A stretch of DNA of 45,375 nucleotides from Candidatus Saccharimonadota bacterium (GCA_025927655.1 JAICKY010000005.1:1-45375); one strand, 5' to 3'; positions 22,652 through 33,173 are shown, counted from the first letter of the stretch. Numbers and translations are program-made. The notes: generated by a model not told the origin, from the sequence alone.

Positions 22652-24430
22652 CTAATCGCGCTTGAGCATAACGGTGAAAGCTTCGGCCGGGATGTCAACA
22701 CGCCCGAACTTCTTCATGCGTTCTTTACCCTTCTTTTGCTTGGCGAGCACCTTTTTCTTGCGCGATACGTCACCGCCATACAGGCCGGTCGTGACGTCCT
22801 TGCGGTAGGCACTCAGATCTTCGCGGGCGATGAACCGGCCGCCGATAGCCGCCTGTAATGCCACCTGGAAGTTCTGGCGGGGGATGACCTCCTTGAGCTT
22901 TGCAGTAGTTTCGCGGCCCAGCCGGTCCGCTTCGCTTCGGTGGACCATCACCGATAACGCATCGATCCGTTCGCCAGCCACATAAAAATCCACCTTCACC
23001 AGGTCTTCGGCGCGGTAATCGTCCAGTTCGTAGTTAAAGCTGCCGTAGCCGCTAGTGATACTTTTGAGCTGGTCGTAGAAATCGGTCAGCAGGTTGGCGA
23101 GCGGTGCTTCGAAACCGACGATGGCGCGGTCTTCGACATAGCTCAGATTCTTTTGCAAACCGCGTTTGCCGGAAATAAGTTGGATAACAGGACCAACGTA
23201 ATCGCGCGGAACGATTATCTCACCCTTTATCCACGGCTCGCGGATTTCTTTGATTTTCGACGGGTCGGGCAGGTCGGCGGCAGATTTAATGTCGGTTTCT
23301 TCGCCGTTCAGCAGGCTCACCTGATAGTCGGTCGATGGGTTGGTGACGACCAGGTCCAGGTTGTATTCCCGCTCCAACCGTTCCCGCACAATATCCATGT
23401 GGAGCAAGCCCAGGAACCCAATACGCACCCCGAACCCAAGCACCGGCGAGTTTTCCGGCGCAAACTGCAATGCGCTATCGCTAAGCGAAAGTTTCTCGAT
23501 CGCTTCCTTCAGCTCGTTATAAAATTCATTGCTTTCCGGGAAAAAGCCGGCGTACACAAACGGCTGCACATCTTTATAGCCCGGCAGCGGTCCGGTAGCT
23601 GGATTGCCTGCCAGTGTAATTGTGTCGCCTACCTTGGCATCACGCGTTGTTTTTAAGTTGGTTACGATGTAGCCGATTTCGCCCGCTTTGAGCGAGCCGC
23701 CTGGCGTCATCTCAGGTTTAAGCGCACCGACTTCCAAAGCTATTCCCTGTGCGCTGGTATTGAGCATTTTTATCTGCGCATTTTTGGCAATTTCGCCGTC
23801 CACGACACGTACATACAGAATCACCCCGCGGTAATCGTCGTAGTAACTGTCGAATATAAGCGCCCGGGTTTCAGGCATGATTGATTCTTTTGGTGCCGGG
23901 ACCTCTGCGACAATTCGTTCCAGCACCGCATCGACCCCCATACCGGTCTTGGCAGAGATCTGCAAAATATCTTCAAACTTGCAGCCCAGCAGACTGACAA
24001 TCTCAGCACCTACGCGCTCTACGTCTGCCGCAGGCAGATCAATTTTATTCAAAACAGGGATAATTGTGAGATCCGCAGCCATTGCCAGATACACGTTAGC
24101 CAGTGTTTGAGCCTGAATACCCTGAGACGCATCTACCACTAGCAAGGCGCCCTCGCAGGCCTGAAGGCTCCTAGACACTTCATAGGAGAAATCCACGTGG
24201 CCAGGGGTGTCTATCAGGTTTAGCTCATACCCCTTGTATTCCATACGAACAGGAGCGAGTTTGATGGTAATCCCCTTTTCCCGCTCCAAATCCATCCGGT
24301 CTAGCAGCTGAGCCTTCATATTGCGTTTCTCCACCGTGCCGGTGATCTCTAGCAAACGGTCTGCCAGCGTGCTCTTGCCGTGGTCGATGTGCGCAATAAT
24401 GCAGAAATTACGAATATGGTCCTGATTCAT
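22652..24430 (-). CDS. lepA: Elongation factor 4 (LepA)
   Basis: 592 residues, full length. GTPase domain with AHIDHGKST (about 13-21), LDRMDLEREKGITIK, DTPGHVDF and NKIDLPAA. Domain II, the EF-G-like domains and the LepA-specific C-terminus with ISGKRGLQKNLSYVED, YGSFNYELDDYRAEDLVKVD and VLAKQKKGKERMKKFGRVDIP all follow. LepA acts on ribosomes during initiation/back-translocation. TATACT ends eight bases before the ATG. Nothing unusual. Confidence 0.97.
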   Translation of the reverse strand: MNQDHIRNFCIIAHIDHGKSTLADRLLEITGTVEKRNMKAQLLDRMDLEREKGITIKLAPVRMEYKGYELNLIDTPGHVDFSYEVSRSLQACEGALLVVDASQGIQAQTLANVYLAMAADLTIIPVLNKIDLPAADVERVGAEIVSLLGCKFEDILQISAKTGMGVDAVLERIVAEVPAPKESIMPETRALIFDSYYDDYRGVILYVRVVDGEIAKNAQIKMLNTSAQGIALEVGALKPEMTPGGSLKAGEIGYIVTNLKTTRDAKVGDTITLAGNPATGPLPGYKDVQPFVYAGFFPESNEFYNELKEAIEKLSLSDSALQFAPENSPVLGFGVRIGFLGLLHMDIVRERLEREYNLDLVVTNPSTDYQVSLLNGEETDIKSAADLPDPSKIKEIREPWIKGEIIVPRDYVGPVIQLISGKRGLQKNLSYVEDRAIVGFEAPLANLLTDFYDQLKSITSGYGSFNYELDDYRAEDLVKVDFYVAGERIDALSVMVHRSEADRLGRETTAKLKEVIPRQNFQVALQAAIGGRFIAREDLSAYRKDVTTGLYGGDVSRKKKVLAKQKKGKERMKKFGRVDIPAEAFTVMLKRD

Positions 24431-24475
24431 TACCCTACAGTATAACAGATTAACAGGGGTGAGCCAGAAGTGTCA

Positions 24476-24790
24476 TTAATGAGCTTGAGGACGCTGATTG
24501 GAACGCGGATGCAGAGTGGCGCTCCTCTTGGTGAAATTGTAGTGGCGTTGTATGTACAGCAGCTGTCCGACAATGTCCTGAACCTGATACTGCTCCACAG
24601 AGGTAGCTGGCAATGCACAGGCAATTTGTTCCAGCATGGCAGCCAGCATTTCGCAGTAATCTCCCGAAGCGACCAACGCTTCTATACGCCAGTTATCCGG
24701 GTTTCCGGCAAGGTCGTGCAGCCAGGACGTAGCGCCAGTGCCATCTGTTACGAATGAATCGGAAGAAGCTAGTGCGTATGCAGTAGTCAT
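24476..24790 (-). CDS. Hypothetical protein coupled to radC
   Basis: 104 residues. Its ATG overlaps the radC stop (ATGA), so it is translated from the same mRNA. The protein is soluble with a helical middle (DYCEMLAAMLEQIACALPAT, EQYQVQDIVGQLLYIQRHY) and a polar basic tail. No known family is recognised. Coupling suggests a role in the same process as RadC, which is itself unclear. Confidence 0.6.
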   Translation of the reverse strand: MTTAYALASSDSFVTDGTGATSWLHDLAGNPDNWRIEALVASGDYCEMLAAMLEQIACALPATSVEQYQVQDIVGQLLYIQRHYNFTKRSATLHPRSNQRPQAH

Positions 24791-25515
24791 AGTGCCTCCA
24801 GCACGCTGCGGTGCCCTTCAGTAGTAATAATGAGGTGATCGAGCAAATCTATCCCAAGGATTTTACCAGCTCCAACCAGTTGGCGAGTCACGTCTATATC
24901 TGCTGTGCTCGGTTCGAGTGACCCTGACGGATGATTGTGAGCAATAATAATCGCCACCGCGCCCCGGGCAATTGCTGGCTGGAACACTTCACGCGGATGT
25001 ACGACATTCGACGTCAGGCTGCCTATAGAAATAACTTCGTCGTGTACAACCTGGTAGTGGCTGCCCAGATACAGGCCGCGCAGCTGTTCTTTACTATGCG
25101 CACCCATACTTTTAAAGAAATGGTAGGCCTGCTCGGCAGTACGCACCTGTAGCGGCTCACCGCCGCGGCCAGTGGCATAAGAACGCCGCCCAAGCTCCAG
25201 CGCCGCTACCAATTGGCACGCTTTCGTCAGAGGAATAGCAAGCGCCTCTGCCAGATAATCCGGCCTGGTTTCGCGCAGTATCGCCTTCTCGCCATATTCG
25301 TGCAAGCTACGCTGAGCCATTGCCAACACCTCTTCACCCCGTGTGCCTACGCCCCAGACCACCGCAACCAGTTCTGCCTGAGTCAGGCTTGCCGCACCAG
25401 CTGCCAGCATCTTTTCGCGTGGTTTTTCCTGGTTTGGTAGATCTTTGACGCGCAACACATACTGCGTGGGCTTTGTATCAAGCAGTATATCGTTATCGAG
25501 CAGGTCATACAGCAT
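24787..25515 (-). CDS. radC: RadC-type JAB/MPN metalloprotease-fold protein
   Basis: About 242 residues from ATG 25515, which has AAGGGG 10 bases upstream. The other candidate start (25524) leaves almost no space to that RBS, and the first ATG (25572) lies before a -10-like TACTAT. A helix-hairpin-helix-like N-terminal part (KDLPNQEKPREKMLAAGAASLTQAELVAVVWG) precedes the JAB domain with HNHPSGSLEPSTADIDVT, the His-x-His...Ser...Asp zinc site. RadC proteins are widespread; the old link to DNA repair is doubtful. It is followed by an ATGA-coupled hypothetical gene. Confidence 0.88.
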   Translation of the reverse strand: MLYDLLDNDILLDTKPTQYVLRVKDLPNQEKPREKMLAAGAASLTQAELVAVVWGVGTRGEEVLAMAQRSLHEYGEKAILRETRPDYLAEALAIPLTKACQLVAALELGRRSYATGRGGEPLQVRTAEQAYHFFKSMGAHSKEQLRGLYLGSHYQVVHDEVISIGSLTSNVVHPREVFQPAIARGAVAIIIAHNHPSGSLEPSTADIDVTRQLVGAGKILGIDLLDHLIITTEGHRSVLEAL

Positions 25516-25614
25516 ATCCGGCATCCCCCTTATGTACGTTCCATAGTACAACCAATGGCGGAGCGAATCCACAGTTATCTCTACAATGTTTTGGATCTGA
25601 CAACGACAGGCCGG

Positions 25615-27222
25615 CTAATATTCGACTTTTACCGGGCGCAATACGATGCGCTTTATCCAATGCCAAAACGGCTGAGCCTCTTCCAGCCCGAACAGTCCCG
25701 ATACTGCAAAATGCGTTGATATGGTCACGCCAGCTATCAGCATGAATTTAGTGCCTAGGGTAATAAAACCATGGTCGTTCGCCCCCAGCGGCACAAAGCC
25801 GACTGTTATATAGCCTGCTACCAAGCTAAAGCCGGTAACAGAAACACTACGAAACACACCACTCCAGAACTTGCGGTCGAACAGCTTTGGGTCACGTATG
25901 AGCATAATAACGCCCAGTATGGTAACCTCGACCGCTGCCGCAATCGACTGTGCTAGCGCTAGACCTGATAGGCCATAGCCACCCGGCCGGGTAAGCGTGT
26001 ACGCTAGCACTATATCGAGCGAAATAGTAAAGATTGAAACGTACAGTGGCGTACGAGTATCCTTTTGGGCATAAAACCATCGAGAGACAATGGCATAAAC
26101 CGTACGGAATAAGATAGCAACCGTCAAAAACCCAAAGACCAGTGAAATCTGTCCGGCGCCCTTTGTAAAGATAAGACGCGCCAGATAGCCTCGGCCAAAG
26201 AAAGACACAACCACAACCGGCAGCGCAATCCAGATAATAAGACGCAGTACTCGCAGAAAATCCTGGCGGAACAAATCGGGACGACCCTGGCTTAAGCGAT
26301 TATTGAGGCGCGGAAACACTGCCGTAGAGATAGCAGTACCTATTAATAGCACCGGCGCAAGCATAAGTGTATAGGCGTTACTGTAGTAAGATATAGAGCC
26401 GGTACCTAGGCCTTTAGCGAACTTGGTTTCGACAATAGATTCCAGCTGGTCAATACCCTGGTCAAGAGAGCGAGGCGGCAGATTACGTAAAACCTGTCGA
26501 AAGTCTTTGTTAGCCCACGCAATCTGGCAGCTCCAGCGAAAACCAGTACCGTAAGTACCGATTACCACCACCAGCAGCTGTAATATTGCACCGACTAGCG
26601 CTCCGACCCCCAGACCCATGATACCCAGATGCCCCGGTCCCCCATGATGATTGCGAGCCTCGCTAAATACCAGCGCAGCCACGATAATACTACCGTTATA
26701 AAGTAGCGGAGCGGTAGCATAGAAAAAGAAACGGCCAAGCGTTTGCTGCGTAGCTGTCAAGATGCCCGAGACAGTAAATAGGAGCGGGTTAAGTGCCAGC
26801 AACCTCATAATAACTACGGCAGCATGCAGCTGCTGCGCGCCCACTAGTTGCTTCATAATAGGCTCCGCGAACACAAAGATAATTACTGCTACTACTCCCA
26901 TAACAATGGCGAGCATATTAAGGAGACTCGACACCAGCTTCCACATACCTTTGCGATCACCTCGAGCCAGATGGTCTGCCAGTACCGGCATGAAGGCTAC
27001 GCCAAGTGCTCCAGCCGATATAGTAAAGAAGAAGAAATCGGGGATGTTAAAGGCTGCAAAATAACTATCGGTACTATGCGGGCCGAATTGCGAGAAGTTA
27101 GCATTTACTAACTTGGTACGCATAAAGCCCAGTACCTGAGCCAGCATTGAGCTGCCGACCAATAACATGGCCACGCTACCAAGTGATATGCGTTTGCGCG
27201 TACGCGGTATTTTCATTTGCAT
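25615..27222 (-). CDS. murJ: Lipid II flippase MurJ (MviN)
   Basis: 535 residues with about 14 membrane helices. The N-terminal VGSSMLAQVLGFMRTKLVNANFS, DSYFAAFNIPDFFFFTISAGALGVAFMPV and GILTATQQTLGRFFFYATAP segments, and the later WFYAQKDTRTPLYVS, are typical of MurJ. MurJ moves lipid II across the membrane for peptidoglycan synthesis. A basic cytoplasmic N-terminus (MQMKIPRTRKRI) precedes the first helix. A second ATG lies two codons downstream and may be the start; TATACT is 13 bases upstream of the first. The LCP protein at 38.3 kb also belongs to the cell wall pathway. Confidence 0.94.
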   Translation of the reverse strand: MQMKIPRTRKRISLGSVAMLLVGSSMLAQVLGFMRTKLVNANFSQFGPHSTDSYFAAFNIPDFFFFTISAGALGVAFMPVLADHLARGDRKGMWKLVSSLLNMLAIVMGVVAVIIFVFAEPIMKQLVGAQQLHAAVVIMRLLALNPLLFTVSGILTATQQTLGRFFFYATAPLLYNGSIIVAALVFSEARNHHGGPGHLGIMGLGVGALVGAILQLLVVVIGTYGTGFRWSCQIAWANKDFRQVLRNLPPRSLDQGIDQLESIVETKFAKGLGTGSISYYSNAYTLMLAPVLLIGTAISTAVFPRLNNRLSQGRPDLFRQDFLRVLRLIIWIALPVVVVSFFGRGYLARLIFTKGAGQISLVFGFLTVAILFRTVYAIVSRWFYAQKDTRTPLYVSIFTISLDIVLAYTLTRPGGYGLSGLALAQSIAAAVEVTILGVIMLIRDPKLFDRKFWSGVFRSVSVTGFSLVAGYITVGFVPLGANDHGFITLGTKFMLIAGVTISTHFAVSGLFGLEEAQPFWHWIKRIVLRPVKVEY

Positions 27223-27288
27223 AGAAACTGCACCTAGTATAGCTTGCTTACTCTTTTGAAAACAGGCTTGACTGTAGTGTTTTTGAGG

Positions 27289-29961
27289 CTAATTGAAGTG
27301 GATAACGCCCTCTTCAATCGCCCGCTGGACTTGTGCTGTGCTGGTGCCCTGCTGTTCTGTATCGGCGGGTGTTTTTTTCTTGCGTTTGCGGACACGTTTG
27401 CGCTTTGGCTTTGGCGCCTCACCTTCTGGCAGCGGCGCTTCCGCTTCCTGGCTCAGCACGACTTGAGACAGGACAGTCGCCGGAGATATGCTGGTCTTTG
27501 GGGGCTCGGCAGGCACACTGGCCGATGGCGTAGGCTGTGGCTTAGCTTGTACCTGAAGCACCGCCTCCTTCGAGGCTGCCGGTGCGGCACTTCCGCCCGG
27601 TTCTACGCGTTGCAGCCTGTCCTCTTGGCGAGGTTTCGTCATACGCGGTTCCGTTTGTTTGGCAGCGGCAGTTTCTTCGGTAAGATACCGCTCTGCTACG
27701 TAACGCTCTGTGTATTCGCGGCTTTGTGCATATTGAGAGCGGGAATGAGCAATAATTTCATTGCTATAGTCAGTGCCAAACGGCGGCAGGTTAAGGCTGA
27801 TAGCAGAGAACGCCGGCACCTTTTCCCCGCCGATAGTCATACTGATGGCAAAATGACGGTTATGCATGTGTACCAAATCGTGATCCTCGAACTTCGGTTC
27901 GAAATACTTCAACATAGTGTGAGCGTCGTCAGCGCTAGTACGAAAACTGATGATGGAACCAACGTTGCCGAACACGGCGTCCTTTACTTCCTGCATCATC
28001 TGCGCGGTGTACTGGTTAGCAACTGTCAGGTTCAGGCCATATTTACGTGCCTCAGACAAAATGGTGGCAAAGCTATCTGTGGCAAAGTTCTGGAACTCGT
28101 CAACGTACAAGTAGAAGGGCGTACGCTGGTCACCCGCGATGTCGGCGCGGCTCATGGCCGCCATCTGTACTTTGGTGACCAGCAGGGAACCAAGCAAGGC
28201 AGCGTTGTCTTCGCCCACGAGTCCGCGGCTTAGATTCACGATCAGGATCTTGCGTTCATCCATAATCCGGCGAACGTTAAAACTGCTTTTGGGCTGACCG
28301 ATGATATTACGCACTAGAGGGTTAGCCACAAACGCGCCCACTTTGTTCAAAATCGGCGCTACTGCTTCGGTCATAAACTTTTCGTTCCAGCTGGCAAACT
28401 CTATAGTCCAGAAGTTTCGTACCACCGGATCAACCACATGTTTCAGGACTTCATTCCGGAACTTCTTTTCGGTCAGGATGCGGGTGATGTCGAGCATGGT
28501 TGCTTCCGGATAGTCCAGCAGTGCCAAGATTGAATACCGCAAGATATACTCCAGGCGTGGTCCCCAGCTGTTTTCGAATATACGTTTGATAACGCCAATC
28601 AGTTCGGAGCAAGTGTGCGTTTTAAGCTTCGGGTCATACACTTCCAGGGGGTTAAAACCCATCGGGAAATCCGTGTCAGCGGGGTTAAAATAAACCACAT
28701 CGGCAGCGCGTTCCGCCGGGATGCGTTTAAGAATTGCCTGAGCATAGTCACCGTGAGGATCAATCACCGCAAAGCCGTAAGGGCTAAAAACATCTGAAAT
28801 GGTGAGCAGCTCGAGCATACCCGACTTACCAGTACCTGTCTGACCGATGATGTACAGGTGCCGGCCACGATCGCTCCGCGGCATGCCGAACATGGTGTTA
28901 TGCCCACGGAAGTTCGTAGCAGCGATAGGACTTACCTGATCGGCTGTTTCTGGTGTAACAATTGGTAGATTAGGCGGGGGTTCGGCCGTCTGGCTGGTTG
29001 CCCATAATATGAACGGCGTTTCCACGTTGGTGTGCGGCAGGTGGTACAACGTGGCAACTTCCTCAATGTTGCACATAAAACCGGTCCTATTGAATGCCCG
29101 CGAGCGGAAGTGTGCGATCAAAAACGGATCGTTCACTACCTTCTTGGTGGTAAAGCCATTTAGATAGGTGCTGTTGAACTGCTTGTAACTGGCAATGATG
29201 CTCTGCATTTGCAGCTGCGCCTGTTGAGCACTGGTGTTGCCGCGGTACACTATGCGGAGCTGTGTTTCAAACGCCAACTTCTGCGCCTTTACTTGCGCGG
29301 CGCTAGCCCGCGTGGTTTCGTAATCGCTCAGTTTTGCGGTTTCCGTCGTCACTTCCAGGGGTTTCCATAGCGCACTCATAAGCCCGGTGGTCTTTGTGCC
29401 ACCGCCCTTAATTTTCGCTATATAACGTTCGCTGTTTTTATGCCAGTTACTGGGAGCTGGCCTGACGAGTAATTGCAGCCAGGCCTCTTCACCTTCAGTA
29501 AATTTTGCTAGAGTAGCGGTAATTGCCGCTAACGGGTCAACCTCGAAGCTCTGAAATGTCTTAATCGGCAGGGCATTGTGGCTCACAAATTTGAGCTCGG
29601 TCACCAGCTGAGTAGGGTACTGTTCCTCTTCGCGGTACAGCGCATAGTCTTCCACTTCACTTATATGTACCGTTGGATACTGGGCATAAATTTGCTCTTC
29701 CACGTAGCTTTTCAGATACTGCGGGACCCAAACATAGAAACCGATACGTTTGGCGCGTACAGCGATCTCGAAGCTCAGCCGCTCACGCTTAGCATTTTTG
29801 AACATACCGGGCAGGGGAATGGTAAGGAGTCCGTGCAGGCTGGCAAACATCTGCTCGGCAGCAAGCTCCTTTTTGTCGTTGGTGCGTGGCACCTGCAGCA
29901 ATAGCACAACGCCGTTATCGTCGTATTCAGCTTGCTCGTTGCGTTTTCGTAGTTGTGCCAT
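27289..29961 (-). CDS. VirB4/TraD-like type IV secretion ATPase
   Basis: 890 residues. An N-terminal region (about 1-330) precedes the motor domain: Walker A GQTGTGKS (373-380), DPHGDYAQAILKRIP, Walker B LYVDEFQNFATD, then SEARKYGLNLTVANQYTAQM typical of TraG/TraD/HerA-like coupling ATPases. The C-terminus (about 760-890) is low-complexity and ends in a strongly basic patch (KPKRKRVRKRKKKTP). Such proteins pump DNA or protein, or power pili. No relaxase or other secretion gene lies beside it, as is common in CPR genomes. TATAAT lies 16 bases before ATG. Confidence 0.85.
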   Translation of the reverse strand: MAQLRKRNEQAEYDDNGVVLLLQVPRTNDKKELAAEQMFASLHGLLTIPLPGMFKNAKRERLSFEIAVRAKRIGFYVWVPQYLKSYVEEQIYAQYPTVHISEVEDYALYREEEQYPTQLVTELKFVSHNALPIKTFQSFEVDPLAAITATLAKFTEGEEAWLQLLVRPAPSNWHKNSERYIAKIKGGGTKTTGLMSALWKPLEVTTETAKLSDYETTRASAAQVKAQKLAFETQLRIVYRGNTSAQQAQLQMQSIIASYKQFNSTYLNGFTTKKVVNDPFLIAHFRSRAFNRTGFMCNIEEVATLYHLPHTNVETPFILWATSQTAEPPPNLPIVTPETADQVSPIAATNFRGHNTMFGMPRSDRGRHLYIIGQTGTGKSGMLELLTISDVFSPYGFAVIDPHGDYAQAILKRIPAERAADVVYFNPADTDFPMGFNPLEVYDPKLKTHTCSELIGVIKRIFENSWGPRLEYILRYSILALLDYPEATMLDITRILTEKKFRNEVLKHVVDPVVRNFWTIEFASWNEKFMTEAVAPILNKVGAFVANPLVRNIIGQPKSSFNVRRIMDERKILIVNLSRGLVGEDNAALLGSLLVTKVQMAAMSRADIAGDQRTPFYLYVDEFQNFATDSFATILSEARKYGLNLTVANQYTAQMMQEVKDAVFGNVGSIISFRTSADDAHTMLKYFEPKFEDHDLVHMHNRHFAISMTIGGEKVPAFSAISLNLPPFGTDYSNEIIAHSRSQYAQSREYTERYVAERYLTEETAAAKQTEPRMTKPRQEDRLQRVEPGGSAAPAASKEAVLQVQAKPQPTPSASVPAEPPKTSISPATVLSQVVLSQEAEAPLPEGEAPKPKRKRVRKRKKKTPADTEQQGTSTAQVQRAIEEGVIHFN

Positions 29962-30001
29962 AGGATAAAGTCCCGCTATTATAGCGGTTATAGTTATTTT
30001 C

Positions 30002-30294
30002 TCATCTTTCGCTCCGCAAATACAGCGGTTGCGTAACCGTGCCTACAAACAAGACATCCTCGAAAAAAAGTTTGAGAGTATTTTGACAGGGTCTAGAACT
30101 GGCCCGTAGCATACTCGTGTACGTTTCGGTACGGCCGGTGGAACTCATAAGTGAGCCGTACTTAAAACCGCACAGCGCAAGAAGCTGCTTGTGCGTCCTT
30201 GCAGGGCAGAGCGTGATAGATGCCGGCCAAAGCGCGTTGGAGCTGGGAAGCTGGGCCGCCCCAAATGCGCTTAGCACGTATCCTGGCCGTTTTA
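30002..30294. other. Stretch without a convincing gene between ftsH and the VirB4-like gene
   Basis: About 330 bases lie between the two genes. A 91-codon minus-strand frame (30002-30277) exists but has no clear RBS, and its composition (many Ser, Leu, Arg, several Cys) is not persuasive. Several hairpins are visible on either strand, including GTACGGC/GCCGTAC arms around 30132-30160 and a GCGCAAG/CTTGTGC stem near 30175-30195. No tmRNA, RNase P or SRP signature is found. A 13-base palindrome (CGCTATTATAGCG) overlaps the -10 box of the VirB4-like gene near 29971-29983. Confidence 0.3.
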
Positions 30295-32160
30295 TTAGTA
30301 CAGTGCAGCTTCTTTAGGAAGGTGAGAGCCAGTGAATAGTGCGTGGACTTCTTCGGCATCTACCGTTTCTTTTTCCAGCAGCTTGTCCTTGAGCGCTTCG
30401 AGATATTTCAGATTGTGTTTGATGACAGCACGGGCCCGAGTAGCAGCTTCGGTAATCAGCGCTTCCACTTCTTGGTCAATCACTTTGGCAGTGTCATCGC
30501 TGTATTCACGTTCGTGCACCATCCGTTCGATCATCATACCCTCTTCCACGTGGAAGACTTGGTCGCGCAGTTTGGTACCCATACCTTGGTTTATGACCAT
30601 GTCGCGGGCCAGTTCGGCAGCCTTTTGTAAATCGTTACCGGCACCGGTGGTTACACGCTCTTTGCCATAGACAACTTCTTCGGCAATACGCCCGCCCAGC
30701 ATGCGTGCCAAGATGTCCTTGTATTCCAAAATGTTGTGATAGCTCTTATCTTCCGGCGGGATAAACCAGGTGACGCCGCCCGTGCCACCACGCGGGATGA
30801 TAGTAACTTTGTGCACCACATCACTGTCCGGCAGTACATGGCCTACAATAGCGTGGCCCGCCTCGTGGTATGCAGTCAGTTCCTTTTCGTGGTCATTCAT
30901 GACCTTGCTTTTGCGTTCCGGACCAATAGCAACGCGCTCAAACGCTTCGGTTACATCTGCCTGAGAAATTTGCGTGTGGTTGTTACGGGCTGCAATGATG
31001 GCAGATTCGTTGGCGATGTTAGCCAAGTCTGCACCGGATGAACCGGCCGTCTTAGCGGCTAGAGCATCCAGGTCAACTTCGCTGGCCATGGGCTTGTCGT
31101 GGAAGTGAACTTCCAAAATCGCTTGGCGGTCAGGGCGGTCGGGCAGACCGATGTTTACGCGGCGGTCAAAACGGCCAGGGCGGAGCAGGGCGGGGTCGAG
31201 CACATCCGCACGGTTAGTGGCGGCCAGCACAATTACGTTCTGTCCCTGCTCGAAACCATCCATCTCAACCAGAATCTGGTTTAGAGTCTGTTCCCGCTCG
31301 TCGTGTCCGCCGCCCATACCGGAACCACGGCGGCGGCCGACGGCATCGATTTCGTCGACAAATATAATACACGGCGCGTTCTTTTTAGCCTTCGCGAACA
31401 AATCACGAACACGACTTGCGCCAACGCCCACAAACATTTCCACAAATTCCGAACCAGAGATACTAAAGAACGGCACGCCAGCTTCGCCCGCAACGGCGCG
31501 GGCAAGCATGGTTTTACCAGTTCCCGGGGGGCCAACCAGCAATACGCCCTTCGGTATACGCGCACCAACACTCGAGAACTTCTTTGGGAATTTCAGGAAT
31601 TCGACAACTTCTTGCAAATCCTGTTTAGCTTCAGCCTGGCCGGCAACACTCTTGAATGAAACTTTATCTTTTTCGTTACCGTACAACCGGGCACGGCTCT
31701 TACCGAAAGAAAGCGCTTGGTTCCCCTGCCCCTGTGCACTTTTTAGCATAAAGTACAACAAGCCGCCTATTAGTAACACAGGGATTAGGTTGATGGCCAG
31801 GCTACCGATCACTGCACCAGTACCACTGGCGGGCTTGATAGACACTTGGACTTTATTATAGTTCAGGCCTTCGTCCTTTAAGCTAGTGCCGTCTTCTTTA
31901 TACGCCTTTAGCGTGGGCTGACTGGCGTTTTTCTTGGTAATTTGCAGCTCGTCACCGGTCACGGTGATTTTTTTATATTGGCCATCGTTAGCCTGTTGCA
32001 CTGCTGTAGTGATAGGTATTTCCTGCTGCGTGCTGGGCTGGCGATACGCAGCATAACTTATGAGGCCGATGAGCATTATGAGAACGATAAAACTGGCGTT
32101 TTTAAACCCGCGTCCCCCTTTGCTACGTTTTGCATTTGGTCGTAGTGGTTTCTTATCCAT
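30295..32160 (-). CDS. ftsH: ATP-dependent membrane zinc protease FtsH
   Basis: 621 residues from ATG 32160; the frame reaches 32178 but those first codons include the -10 box TATACT (32170-32175). Two membrane helices (about 22-40 and 116-138) flank a periplasmic segment. The AAA domain has [24 protein letters not shown] and the second-region RPGRFDRR. The protease has [12 protein letters not shown] with the zinc ligands. FtsH degrades misfolded and regulatory membrane proteins. It follows tilS on the same strand, a common order (tilS-ftsH) in bacteria. Confidence 0.97.
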   Translation of the reverse strand: MDKKPLRPNAKRSKGGRGFKNASFIVLIMLIGLISYAAYRQPSTQQEIPITTAVQQANDGQYKKITVTGDELQITKKNASQPTLKAYKEDGTSLKDEGLNYNKVQVSIKPASGTGAVIGSLAINLIPVLLIGGLLYFMLKSAQGQGNQALSFGKSRARLYGNEKDKVSFKSVAGQAEAKQDLQEVVEFLKFPKKFSSVGARIPKGVLLVGPPGTGKTMLARAVAGEAGVPFFSISGSEFVEMFVGVGASRVRDLFAKAKKNAPCIIFVDEIDAVGRRRGSGMGGGHDEREQTLNQILVEMDGFEQGQNVIVLAATNRADVLDPALLRPGRFDRRVNIGLPDRPDRQAILEVHFHDKPMASEVDLDALAAKTAGSSGADLANIANESAIIAARNNHTQISQADVTEAFERVAIGPERKSKVMNDHEKELTAYHEAGHAIVGHVLPDSDVVHKVTIIPRGGTGGVTWFIPPEDKSYHNILEYKDILARMLGGRIAEEVVYGKERVTTGAGNDLQKAAELARDMVINQGMGTKLRDQVFHVEEGMMIERMVHEREYSDDTAKVIDQEVEALITEAATRARAVIKHNLKYLEALKDKLLEKETVDAEEVHALFTGSHLPKEAALY

Positions 32161-32195
32161 GTGGGTTTCAGTATACAACGTCTCCGGTGGCTTGC

Positions 32196-33092
32196 CTAGC
32201 GCTCACGTGGCTGGAGTGCTAGTTTTGTGCGCGTTACATACAGCCAGTGCCCAGCATCCACATCAAATCTGCTTCCAGCACGCCCTGTCTTAGCCGCAAC
32301 TACCAAACGCTCGAGCATACGTCTTGAAAGCTCTGCACTGGTGTTCTGCAACAACCATTCAGCCATAATTTCGCGGGCCACGGCATGCGGTAACATTGTA
32401 AAACCGTGCCGATCGAGCACCAGCGGATCTGGCTGGGCATGTAAGTAATCAGCCGCCTGCTCCGTAATCTGCTGGTTCAAAAGCTGTGTTTTCCGGCTGA
32501 TCTCCAGCAGGGCTTCCCTATCGGCCTCAGCGAAGCGAGGCATTATATTTCTGCGCACATAGTTTCGCAGGTATTTCTCGTTGTTATTAGTGCTGTCTTC
32601 GCGCCACTGTAGCCCTTCCCTCTTAGCGTAACCAAGCAATTCTTTTTTAGGCACGTGCAGTAGCGGCCGCTTTATGACATCTGTCGATCTCAGCGAACTC
32701 AGGCCTCGCCTGCCCGTTCCACGCAGCAAATTCAAAATAATGGTTTCAAGGACGTCATCCTGATGGTGGGCAGTGATGATTGCTGCTGCCCCGTTTGCCT
32801 GCCGTACATCATGCAAAAATCCGTACCGCGCAGCGCGCGCCACCGCTTCACTGGTGTCCGGCCCAAGTTCTCCGGAATGATACATAAATGGCAGGCCGTA
32901 TTTTTGGGCCAACCCTTGCACCAATCGCCGGTCCTCCGCCGAGTCCGGACGAATACCATGATCGTAGTGGGCCACAACCAGTTGCAGGTCCAGGCGGCCA
33001 GCCAACATATGCAACAAAGCTACGGAGTCTACACCGCCGCTCACTGCCACTACATACTTTCCGGGCTGTATATTACATTCCATAGTTCTCAT
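32196..33092 (-). CDS. tilS: tRNA(Ile)-lysidine synthase
   Basis: 298 residues, the short form without the long C-terminal domains of E. coli TilS. The PP-loop motif VAVSGGVDS (residues about 15-23) binds ATP, and HYDHGIRPDSAEDRRLVQ, TAHHQDDVLETIILNLLRGTGRRGLSS and RPLLHVPKKELLGYA are conserved in the family. TilS converts C34 of tRNA-Ile(CAU) to lysidine so that it reads AUA; it is essential where that tRNA is used. Two ATGs (codons 1 and 4) are possible starts, and neither has a good RBS. Confidence 0.93.
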   Translation of the reverse strand: MRTMECNIQPGKYVVAVSGGVDSVALLHMLAGRLDLQLVVAHYDHGIRPDSAEDRRLVQGLAQKYGLPFMYHSGELGPDTSEAVARAARYGFLHDVRQANGAAAIITAHHQDDVLETIILNLLRGTGRRGLSSLRSTDVIKRPLLHVPKKELLGYAKREGLQWREDSTNNNEKYLRNYVRRNIMPRFAEADREALLEISRKTQLLNQQITEQAADYLHAQPDPLVLDRHGFTMLPHAVAREIMAEWLLQNTSAELSRRMLERLVVAAKTGRAGSRFDVDAGHWLYVTRTKLALQPRER

Positions 33093-33173
33093 ACATTCTG
33101 GACCTACCTGCGGCTACTGCCGTAAATAGACAAACTCTTTCTCTATTCTGTTGCCTTGCTATAATTGTAGCCG

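Noticed and set aside
30002-30277. 91-codon minus-strand frame between ftsH and the VirB4-like gene
   Set aside because: No RBS, no close -10 box, unconvincing composition, and a competing plus-strand frame of similar quality.
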